This document shows, in pieces, positions 9,618 to 16,472 of a DNA stretch of 64,000 nt. The position numbers and the translations under genes are program-made. Every line of letters begins with the position of its first letter. The stretch's first letter is position 1. The notes beneath the pieces were generated by a model, which did not search any database, had not been told where the DNA came from, and saw nothing but the letters and a program-made list of their open reading frames with translations. The stretch is from Herpetosiphon sp042688385 (GTDB lineage Bacteria > Chloroflexota > Chloroflexia > Chloroflexales > Herpetosiphonaceae): assembly GCF_042688385.1 (NCBI RefSeq), contig NZ_JBHUPY010000015.1, positions 230,577 through 294,576 on the forward strand, read 5' to 3'.

Positions 9618-10667
9618 ATGCAGCGTTTAATCATCCGTTTAATGGTGTTACTGATAGCAATCTCGCTACTCCCAACAGCTTCACAGGCAAGCCCAAGTGT
9701 GCCACCTACGCGCTTTATCGATCAGCCGTGGCTTAATCTTTATTATACAAATTTGGTATGGGAAACGAGCGGCCAATGTGCTGGCATGTTTCGGGTTCAA
9801 ACCACCAATTTATGTACCCACGGCCCCGATCCTATTGAGCCACAGCAACCCCAAAGTTGGGATAATGAATTGAATTATCCTAACAATAAAATACATGTGT
9901 CAATGACTCAATCATCCCAACCTTGCCTTGATGATAGTACCAACTACTATCGAACCCAAGTCTTGTATGTTCGGGCGAGCGATACCCAAGACAATAGCTC
10001 AATTATCGCGCCAGTCTTGCGCAAGCAATTAGTCGGTGTGGATAGTATTTATAACCAAAGTGCGCAACTAACTGGCGGCCAACGCCATATTCGCTGGCAA
10101 CTCGATCAGGCTTGCCAAATTGATGTTCAGCATGTGGTTATTGCGCCGAGTGCTGATAACGATTTTGGCTCAACGATTGCCGCTGTGGCAGCCCAAGGGT
10201 TTAATCGCGCTGATCGCAAATATTTGATGTTTGTTGAGGCCCGTTATTACTGTGGAATTGCCACCGTGCAGCACGATACCCAAGCCAGTAGCGCGAATAC
10301 CAATAATCATACAGTGGCGTATGCGCGAATTGATGCAGGCTGTTGGAATGCGCGGGTTGTTGCCCACGAACATATGCATATGATTGGTGGCGTTCAGCCA
10401 AATGCCCCGAATACAAGCAGCAGTTGGCATTGCACCGATGAATGGGACATTATGTGCTACTCCGATGCGCCATCGTACCCACAATTAGTTATTGCTTGCC
10501 CCGAGCATAGCATTCGCGATATTTTCGATTGTGGGCATGATGATTATTTTCATACCAATCCACCAGCCCAGAGCTACCTTGCCACCCATTGGAATAGCGC
10601 CAATAGCCTGTTTTTGAGCCAGCAAAGCCAGTTTTGGCAGGTTTATCTCCCAGTGGCAGCCCATTGA
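9618..10667 (+). CDS. Exported putative zinc metalloprotease
   Basis: This protein of about 349 residues has a clear signal peptide (MQRLIIRLMVLLIAI then an Ala-Ser-Gln-Ala cleavage region near residue 24). It contains a zinc-protease motif HEHMH at about residues 250-254, followed by a glycine and, further on, SSSWH and the segment DEWDIMCY. The latter resembles the Met-turn of metzincins (IMSY-like). In the true metzincin consensus the third ligand comes six residues after the second His; here that position is Gln, so the third ligand may be the later His near 271. Ten or more cysteines suggest disulphides. The C-terminus is WQVYLPVAAH. Start 9618 is set by GGAGG just upstream. Function is inferred from the motif only. 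Confidence 0.7.
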   Translation: MQRLIIRLMVLLIAISLLPTASQASPSVPPTRFIDQPWLNLYYTNLVWETSGQCAGMFRVQTTNLCTHGPDPIEPQQPQSWDNELNYPNNKIHVSMTQSSQPCLDDSTNYYRTQVLYVRASDTQDNSSIIAPVLRKQLVGVDSIYNQSAQLTGGQRHIRWQLDQACQIDVQHVVIAPSADNDFGSTIAAVAAQGFNRADRKYLMFVEARYYCGIATVQHDTQASSANTNNHTVAYARIDAGCWNARVVAHEHMHMIGGVQPNAPNTSSSWHCTDEWDIMCYSDAPSYPQLVIACPEHSIRDIFDCGHDDYFHTNPPAQSYLATHWNSANSLFLSQQSQFWQVYLPVAAH

Positions 10668-11036
10668 TAGGCACGATTATATGTGCCAGTCCTTGTTTGA
10701 TATAGGAGTAGTATCCAGCTGTGGATTGTTTTGAAATACCGATGGAATATACCTTTCGGGCTATAGGCAGTTTACCGCTTAAGCCGTAACCTTAGGGCAT
10801 CAATTTGCTTTCCCTATGCAGTCCCTATGCTGCCAAGGTGTTATAGCATTGAGCTTTGTAGCACCAGCCATGTGAACTTCAACAATTGAGATGAAAGCTG
10901 GATTGTTTCGGTTTAGGAGCGCGTGAAAACCTTTCCAAGATTTGACGAATTGTCTATCGATAGGCCATAGCGAAACGCTATTGATCACGTTTTACCTACG
11001 TTTTACCTAGCAGAATAGCCTTAGAAGGAGCCGTCC
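10668..11036. other. Intergenic region of about 370 bases
   Basis: No convincing gene is visible. A 62-codon frame on the minus strand (10800-10988) is open but has no ribosome site, and I do not recognise its product; it could be a remnant. An AAGGAG site near the right end belongs to the next gene. Confidence 0.4.
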
Positions 11037-11555
11037 ATGTCAGCCAACCCAACCACCGAATGGCGTTTCAAAATTTTGGTCGCTGGCCTTGTCATTATTT
11101 TTATGTTTGCAGGTTTGAGCCAAGCCAGCGGTAAAAGTGGCCCTATCGAAGGTGGCTATCCTGCGCCAATAACTGCGCCAATTGTCTTTGTTACGCGCAC
11201 GCCGAAGCCAACGCTCGTGCCAATTACCCGTACACCGAAGCCAACGCCGCGCAGTCCATATCCAACGCCGATCGTCAGCCGAACGCCAGAAGCAACGCGC
11301 ACCGCAACCCGCACGCCAGAAGCAACGCGCACCGCAACCCGCACACCAGAAGCAACGCGCACCGCAACTCGCACGCCGGAAGCAACGCGTACCGCAACCC
11401 GAACGCCAGAAGCAACGCGCACCGCAACCCCAACGCGGATGCCCGCACCAACCCGCACACCAGAAGCAACGCGTACCGCAACTCGCACGCCGGAAGCAAC
11501 CCGCACGCCGGAAGCAACCCGCACGCCGGAAGCAACCCGCACGCCGACCCTTTAA
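11037..11555 (+). CDS. Exported or anchored Thr/Pro/Arg repeat protein
   Basis: This is a 172-residue protein with an N-terminal hydrophobic segment (about residues 11-28), either a signal peptide or an anchor. The rest is a low-complexity tail dominated by Arg-Thr-Pro. From about residue 80 the unit RTPEATRTAT repeats, with shorter RTPEAT units at the end. The tail is very basic and predicted to be disordered and extracytoplasmic. AGAAGGAG upstream supports ATG 11037. Such Thr/Pro-rich tails often span cell walls or carry O-glycans, which is an inference. The DNA repeat is coded with varying third positions, which suggests selection on the peptide rather than a recent slippage product. The gene ends at a symmetric terminator shared with dnaE. 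Confidence 0.7.
   Translation: MSANPTTEWRFKILVAGLVIIFMFAGLSQASGKSGPIEGGYPAPITAPIVFVTRTPKPTLVPITRTPKPTPRSPYPTPIVSRTPEATRTATRTPEATRTATRTPEATRTATRTPEATRTATRTPEATRTATPTRMPAPTRTPEATRTATRTPEATRTPEATRTPEATRTPTL
11276..11550 (+). repeat. Tandem 30-bp coding repeat
   Basis: About nine imperfect units of 30 bp or shortened 18 bp encode RTPEATRTAT or RTPEAT. The tract is GC-rich and stays open in other frames because of its composition. Confidence 0.85.
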
Positions 11556-11568
11556 TCAGCTTAAATAC

Positions 11569-11604
11569 AAAGCGTGGGCGATCAAGCTTGATCGCCCACG
11601 CTTT
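11569..11604. terminator. Bidirectional terminator between the repeat-protein gene and dnaE
   Basis: A 32-bp perfect palindrome (11571-11602) is flanked by A and T runs on either side. It lies between two convergent genes, 14 bases after one stop and 11 before the other, so it can serve both. Confidence 0.85.
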
Positions 11605-11612
11605 TGATTAAC

Positions 11613-14600
11613 TTAAAGTTGTTCGAGGACGGCGCTCTCTTGGCCAAGCATTGAGTAAAGGTTGCTGAGCAAGCCTTCTTGCGGGTTGATGCGGTAACTT
11701 GGCTCCAACATCACTTGGCCCATGGGGTTGGGTAGATAGATCGTAATTGGTTGATCACCTTCATAGCCTCGTAACACCCGATCGATTTCTTGCATGCGCC
11801 GAATATCAGTTTCGTTGTTGCCTGAGCGGGGCAAGTAAATATGCAAATGGAAACGTGGCCCGCTGGCAACCGCAACGCTGCTCGTATCTTCATGGCTGGC
11901 TGCTGGCGCGACGCTTACTTTGCGTCGAGGTCGTGGCACAATCGTAACTGCCGCTGGAGCTGCGGCTTCACTTTGGCCATTGCCGTTGCCGTTGGCATAA
12001 TGACCATTGCCATTGCCGTTACTGTGTCCATTGCCATTGCTGTTGCTGTGCCCATTGCCATTGCCGTTACTGTGTCCATTGCTGGCAGCATAGCCATTGC
12101 CATTGCCATTGATCGGTGCAGAAACGCTTGCAGTGCTCATCGCTGGACGTACCTCAACATAAACATCATCATTGAAGGCTTCCTCTGGCAGTGGTGCGCC
12201 ATCATCAAGATAGGCGGGCATTTCGTCGATTGCGCCAACTGAGCGCCGAACTGCCACGCTTGGCGCAGCAGGCTTAGCAACATTTTTTTGCTCAACAGTG
12301 AAGGCACTCACCGATTCAATCATCAATTGCATTTCGTCGCGGCGATTGTCGACTTTGGCGGTAATTTGGACAATTGCATCATCAACCAAGAATTCAGCAT
12401 ATTGCTCTAAGGTGCGTGGGAAGGCCACAAATTCGATTTCGCTTTCCAAATCCTCGACCTTGCCGACCAGCATCGAATCGCCTTTTTTGGTTTGAATCCG
12501 TTTGGTATTCTTAATCATGCCAATCAGGCGGATGGCTGTACCAATGTGTTTTTTCGTGATCATGCCAAGGCTGATGCGGCCAGGATCGTGCGGGGCACTC
12601 TCTAAGGCTTGAGCCATCGGATGCTCAGAAATATACATGCCCAAAAGTTCTTTTTCCCAGTTGAGCAATTCGCGCTGCATTTCGAGGCCGGTTGCGATCG
12701 GCGGGAAGGGAATTGGCGCAATGGTTGGGGTGCTCGATTGTTCGCCGCCGCCAAGCATATCAAACAGGCTATTTTGGCCTGCTTCACGGGCTTTTTGGGT
12801 TTCATGGCCGGCACTAATCGCCCGATCAAGAATCGCAAGTTTCTGGTGGCGCGTGCCTGGCAACGAATCCATTGCGCCACATTTGATCAAGCTTTCCATC
12901 ACCCGCTTGTTGAGCACGCCGCGATCAACCCGCGCACAAAAATCTTCGATACTGCTGAAGGGGCCGCTTTCATCGCGCACTTTCAAAATTGCTTGAATTG
13001 GGCCAATCCCAACGTTGCGAATTGCACTCAGACCAAAGCGAATGCCGCGATTGTATTTGATGCCCTCAGGCAAGGTTCCGTTGATTTCAACAATCGTAAA
13101 GCCTTCTTTACTGCTGTTGACATCGGGCGGCGAGACGGCCACGCCCAAGCGTGAGGCTTCGGCCACACTCTTGGCAACTTCGTCGATTTCGCCCGACGCT
13201 GCCGAAAGCGTGGCGGTCATATACTCAGTGGGATAATTATTTTTGAGCCAAGCAGTCTGATAGGAGAGCAATCCATACAGCGTCGAGTGCGGGCGGTTGA
13301 ACGAATAGCCTGCAAAAGGCAGAATCAGTTCCCACAATTCGTCTGCTTGGGCTTGGGTCAAGCCTTTACGAATACAACCCTCTTTGAAGCGTACTGAGTT
13401 TTCGGCCATCAGTTCTTTGTTCTTTTTGCTGATGGCTTTGATCACGATATAAGCTTCACCAAGCGTATATTCGGCAACCGCTTGCAGCAATTGCATAATT
13501 TGTTCTTGGTAAACGATAACCCCGTAGGTATCCTCAAGAATTGGCTTGAGAATCGGGTGAATGTATTTAATCGCGTGGGGATTATTTTTGTTGTGAATGT
13601 AAACCGGAATTTGTTCCAGCGGCCCTGGCCGATATAGCGCCACCATACCGTACAAATCATCAACCCGCGTGGGTTTGAGCTGCACAAGGTAACGGGTCAT
13701 GCCCGCCGATTCAAGTTGGAACACGTCGACCGTTTCGCCCCTGCCCAAGGCCTCGAAGGTTTTTTTATCTTCCAGCGGAATATCCGAGAGCCATAGCGTT
13801 TTGCCAGTGGTTTGCTCGATTAGTTGCAAGGCTTCGGCGGCCACCGAAAGGTTGGTCAAGCCCAAAATATCCATTTTGAGCAAACCCATTTTGGCGAGGG
13901 TTGGCCCTTCAAAGGCTGCCATGATGCCATGTTCATCTTTGGTGGGGCGCTGCAATGGCACCATATTTTCAAGCGGATGGCGACTAACGACGACCCCACA
14001 GGCATGGGTTCCGACGCTCTTCATCCGCCCCTCGACCTTTTGCGCCCAATCCATCAACTCGCGCAATTTGGGGTCGCTATCATAAATTTGCTTGAGTTCA
14101 GGCACTTTATCCAGCGATTTGGCGATCGTCATGCCCACGGGCAAGGTGGGAATTAACTTTGCAACCCGATCGACCTCGCTGAGCGGAATATCGAGCACGC
14201 GGCCCATATCGCGCAGCGCTGCTTTGGCTCCCAGCGTGCCATAGGTGATAATTTGGGCCACGTTCTCGCGTCCATATTTGGTCGCAATATAATCGAGAAT
14301 TTCACCGCGCCGCGAATCAGCAAAGTCGGTGTCAATATCGGGCATTTCCAAGCGTTCGGGCGAGAGAAAACGCTCGAACAGCAGCTTGTTTTGCACTGGA
14401 TCAACGTCGGTAATGCCCAAACAGTAGAGCACCAACGAAGCACCAGCCGAACCCCGCGGCAGACATGGAATCCCATTCGAGCGCGCAAATTTGACATAAT
14501 CCCAAACGATCAACATATAATCGGGAAAGCCCGTTTGGTTGATCACATCAAGTTCGTAGCTCAGCCGTTGCACATATTCCTCGGTTGGCTCGCCGTTGCT

Positions 14601-15548
14601 GCGCTTGATCAAGCCTTCTTCACAAATCAGACGCAAATACGAAGCTGCATCGTGGCCTTCGGGAATATCAAACTCTGGTAATTCAACCCGCCCAAAATCT
14701 AATTTCAAATTGCACATATCGGCGATGCGACGAGTGTTTTCCATCGGCGCAGTGCCATACATCTTGTAGCGATCCCACATTTCGTCGCCAGACATAATGT
14801 GGTAGGTTTCGTCCATTTGATAATTTTTCGAGCATAACTCTTGGAGCGTGAGGTTAAAGCCCATCGCCATCACCCGTGAGTGGGCTTCAAGGTCTTCGCG
14901 GCGCACAAAGTGGGTATCGTTGGTTGCGACCAAGGGCACATGCATTTCCTTCGAGATGCGCACCAGTTCTTCATTAATTTCTACCAGTTCAGGCGTATTG
15001 TTATGCAGTTGCAATTCGAGGAAGTAATTCTCAGGCCCAAATAAATCGCGGAACCAAGCCACGGTTTCAACAGCTTTTTGGCGTTGCTTTGATTGAACAT
15101 TTTGAATCACTTCGCCAGCGATACACGATGAGGTAACGATCAAGCCTTCGTGATATTGCTCAAGCAACTGGCGATCGATGCGTGGGCGGGCGAAAATACC
15201 TTTGCCCATGCCATCGAGGTGCGAGCGCGAAGTCAATTTGACCAAGTTGCGATAGCCAACCTCATTTTGGGCGATCAGCAGCAGGTGATAATAATTTTTA
15301 CCGCCCTTGACCATCGGATCTTTATTCGAGTTGGGGGCGATATAGGCTTCCATGCCAATAATTGGCTTGACGTTGGCTTTTTTGGCGTTGGCATAAAACT
15401 CCATCGCGCCATACATCACGCCGTGGTCGGTTATGGCGATGCTATCCATCTGAAGCTCAGCAGCACGTTCGGCGATGGCTTTGGTTGTGGCATAGCCATC
15501 AAGCAAGCTATACTCCGAGTGAACGTGAAGATGGACAAAATCTTTCAT
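11613..15548 (-). CDS. dnaE: DNA polymerase III subunit alpha
   Basis: This is the replicative DNA polymerase, 1311 residues. It begins with a PHP domain (HLHVHSEYSLLDG at residues 6-18, metal-binding histidines retained). The palm carries the catalytic aspartates in PDIDTDF near residues 400-405. The fingers and the helix-hairpin-helix region follow, then an OB-fold (about 1000-1090). Between the OB-fold and the C-terminal domain is an insert of about 50 residues made almost only of Asn, Gly, Ser and His (roughly 1146-1196). The family is normally about 1150-1200 long, and the insert with its flanks explains much of the excess. It is transcribed alone from a region with DnaA-box-like sites. 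ATG 15548 follows AGAGG. Confidence 0.97.
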   Translation of the reverse strand: MKDFVHLHVHSEYSLLDGYATTKAIAERAAELQMDSIAITDHGVMYGAMEFYANAKKANVKPIIGMEAYIAPNSNKDPMVKGGKNYYHLLLIAQNEVGYRNLVKLTSRSHLDGMGKGIFARPRIDRQLLEQYHEGLIVTSSCIAGEVIQNVQSKQRQKAVETVAWFRDLFGPENYFLELQLHNNTPELVEINEELVRISKEMHVPLVATNDTHFVRREDLEAHSRVMAMGFNLTLQELCSKNYQMDETYHIMSGDEMWDRYKMYGTAPMENTRRIADMCNLKLDFGRVELPEFDIPEGHDAASYLRLICEEGLIKRSNGEPTEEYVQRLSYELDVINQTGFPDYMLIVWDYVKFARSNGIPCLPRGSAGASLVLYCLGITDVDPVQNKLLFERFLSPERLEMPDIDTDFADSRRGEILDYIATKYGRENVAQIITYGTLGAKAALRDMGRVLDIPLSEVDRVAKLIPTLPVGMTIAKSLDKVPELKQIYDSDPKLRELMDWAQKVEGRMKSVGTHACGVVVSRHPLENMVPLQRPTKDEHGIMAAFEGPTLAKMGLLKMDILGLTNLSVAAEALQLIEQTTGKTLWLSDIPLEDKKTFEALGRGETVDVFQLESAGMTRYLVQLKPTRVDDLYGMVALYRPGPLEQIPVYIHNKNNPHAIKYIHPILKPILEDTYGVIVYQEQIMQLLQAVAEYTLGEAYIVIKAISKKNKELMAENSVRFKEGCIRKGLTQAQADELWELILPFAGYSFNRPHSTLYGLLSYQTAWLKNNYPTEYMTATLSAASGEIDEVAKSVAEASRLGVAVSPPDVNSSKEGFTIVEINGTLPEGIKYNRGIRFGLSAIRNVGIGPIQAILKVRDESGPFSSIEDFCARVDRGVLNKRVMESLIKCGAMDSLPGTRHQKLAILDRAISAGHETQKAREAGQNSLFDMLGGGEQSSTPTIAPIPFPPIATGLEMQRELLNWEKELLGMYISEHPMAQALESAPHDPGRISLGMITKKHIGTAIRLIGMIKNTKRIQTKKGDSMLVGKVEDLESEIEFVAFPRTLEQYAEFLVDDAIVQITAKVDNRRDEMQLMIESVSAFTVEQKNVAKPAAPSVAVRRSVGAIDEMPAYLDDGAPLPEEAFNDDVYVEVRPAMSTASVSAPINGNGNGYAASNGHSNGNGNGHSNSNGNGHSNGNGNGHYANGNGNGQSEAAAPAAVTIVPRPRRKVSVAPAASHEDTSSVAVASGPRFHLHIYLPRSGNNETDIRRMQEIDRVLRGYEGDQPITIYLPNPMGQVMLEPSYRINPQEGLLSNLYSMLGQESAVLEQL
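11965..12110 (-). repeat. Asn-Gly coding microrepeat within dnaE
   Basis: A 6-bp and 12-bp periodic tract encodes alternating NGNG, NGHS and NSNG units near residues 1146-1196 of the polymerase. It is predicted to be a flexible linker. Confidence 0.8.
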
Positions 15549-15948
15549 AACAAACCTCTTTTATAGCTAGGGTTGCCCATAGCGAAAGCCGCCCATAGAT
15601 TGGCGGTAAAAAAGCAGAAAATGCTTTACACAAATGAATCACGAAAGGTGGTTTTTAGGCCATCGCTATGGTAGAGAAAGCGCTTATTCTCAGCTTGGTG
15701 TGTCAAGGGAGCATGTAGTTTACTCAGAATTTGAGGTAAAAAAGCCCGTTTTGCTGGCTCCCGCTTCGTCTTTGCATTATACCATACCTGCTTGTGGATA
15801 ACTACGTGAATAAGCTGTGGATTAAAGGTGTAAAACATTATGTCGAGGTTTACTACTAACCAAAATCATAATCCTGACATATATTGACAGTTGAAATCTT
15901 CTTTGCTATAGTTGGATTTAGCTATATGGATAGTTGGGGGATATGGCG
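15549..15948. other. Intergenic region upstream of dnaE
   Basis: A 400-base region between divergent genes. It holds a TATAAT on the minus strand (15776-15781) that may serve dnaE, and two DnaA-box-like sites. Nothing else was recognised, and the part nearest the small membrane gene is AT-rich. Confidence 0.5.
15793..15824 (-). promoter_or_regulatory. Two DnaA-box-like sites upstream of dnaE
   Basis: On the minus strand, 15793-15801 reads TTATCCACA, the bacterial DnaA-box consensus, and 15816-15824 reads TAATCCACA, one base different. They are in the same orientation, 23 bp apart. The first lies just upstream of the dnaE-strand TATAAT at 15776-15781, where a bound protein would interfere with the promoter. 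Control of dnaE by DnaA is an inference. Confidence 0.4.
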
Positions 15949-16380
15949 ATGTTAAGGCTATTACATTGGCTGGTAAAGCCACTATTGCTCGTAATTGTTG
16001 CTGGAATAAGCTTTTTTTTGCTTAAACGAAGCTTCAATTTTAGTGCAGATCAAGATATCGATCTTTTTATTGGCATACAGGCAATTGTATTAATTCTTAG
16101 TATGGTTAGCATGAATCAATCAATCAAAGTAATAAGTTTATATGGATTGACGTTTGTTGGAATGTGGTTTTTATGCTATTACCTCTATGTTTTGCTTCAA
16201 TCAAATCGTTCAAATAACCAATTTTGCGATGATATGTGCCTTGGCTATCAATTTGAAAATGATCCAATCTATTTCGGGTTACTAATAACCGGTTTAGGTT
16301 TTGTTTTGATTGGATTATTATTTAAAATCATTACCAATAAATATAAAGGCAAGCTACTGAATGCTCAGGCGATAATCTAG
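15949..16380 (+). CDS. Small AT-rich membrane protein of unknown function
   Basis: This protein of about 143 residues has four hydrophobic segments: near the N-terminus, at about residues 45-60, at 65-85 and at about 112-132. ATG 15949 has GGGGGAT at a normal distance; ATG 15943 is also in frame but too close to that site. Its base composition is clearly lower in GC than its neighbours, with many Ile and Asn codons ending in A or T, which suggests acquisition from elsewhere. It stands alone, between the dnaE upstream region and a convergent terminator. The family is not recognised. Confidence 0.65.
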   Translation: MLRLLHWLVKPLLLVIVAGISFFLLKRSFNFSADQDIDLFIGIQAIVLILSMVSMNQSIKVISLYGLTFVGMWFLCYYLYVLLQSNRSNNQFCDDMCLGYQFENDPIYFGLLITGLGFVLIGLLFKIITNKYKGKLLNAQAII

Positions 16381-16430
16381 AACCAATTTTTCCTGAATTA
16401 GATGAAATTGCCCAAGAACGCTAAGTTAAG

Positions 16431-16464
16431 CATGAGCCTAATTGGCTAAGAAATTAGGCTCATG
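16431..16464. terminator. Bidirectional terminator between convergent genes
   Basis: A perfect 13-bp stem (16431-16443 with 16452-16464) has an 8-nt loop and is flanked by AAG and TTT. It lies between the small membrane gene and the exported propeller gene. Confidence 0.75.
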
Positions 16465-16472
16465 TTTGTTAT

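Noticed and set aside
10800..10988. A 62-codon minus-strand frame in an intergenic region
   Set aside because: It has no ribosome site and no family I recognise. It could be a gene remnant, but I cannot support that.
11156..11542. A 128-codon minus-strand frame encoding Val-Arg-Val-Ala repeats
   Set aside because: It is open only because of the GC-rich 30-bp repeat. It has no ribosome site, and the plus strand has a signal segment and ribosome site.
11276..11550. Possible CRISPR array
   Set aside because: Units are contiguous 30-bp coding repeats without spacers and lie within a reading frame.
15793..15824. Replication origin near dnaE
   Set aside because: There are only two DnaA-box-like sites, no AT-rich unwinding array was defined, and no dnaA or dnaN is near.
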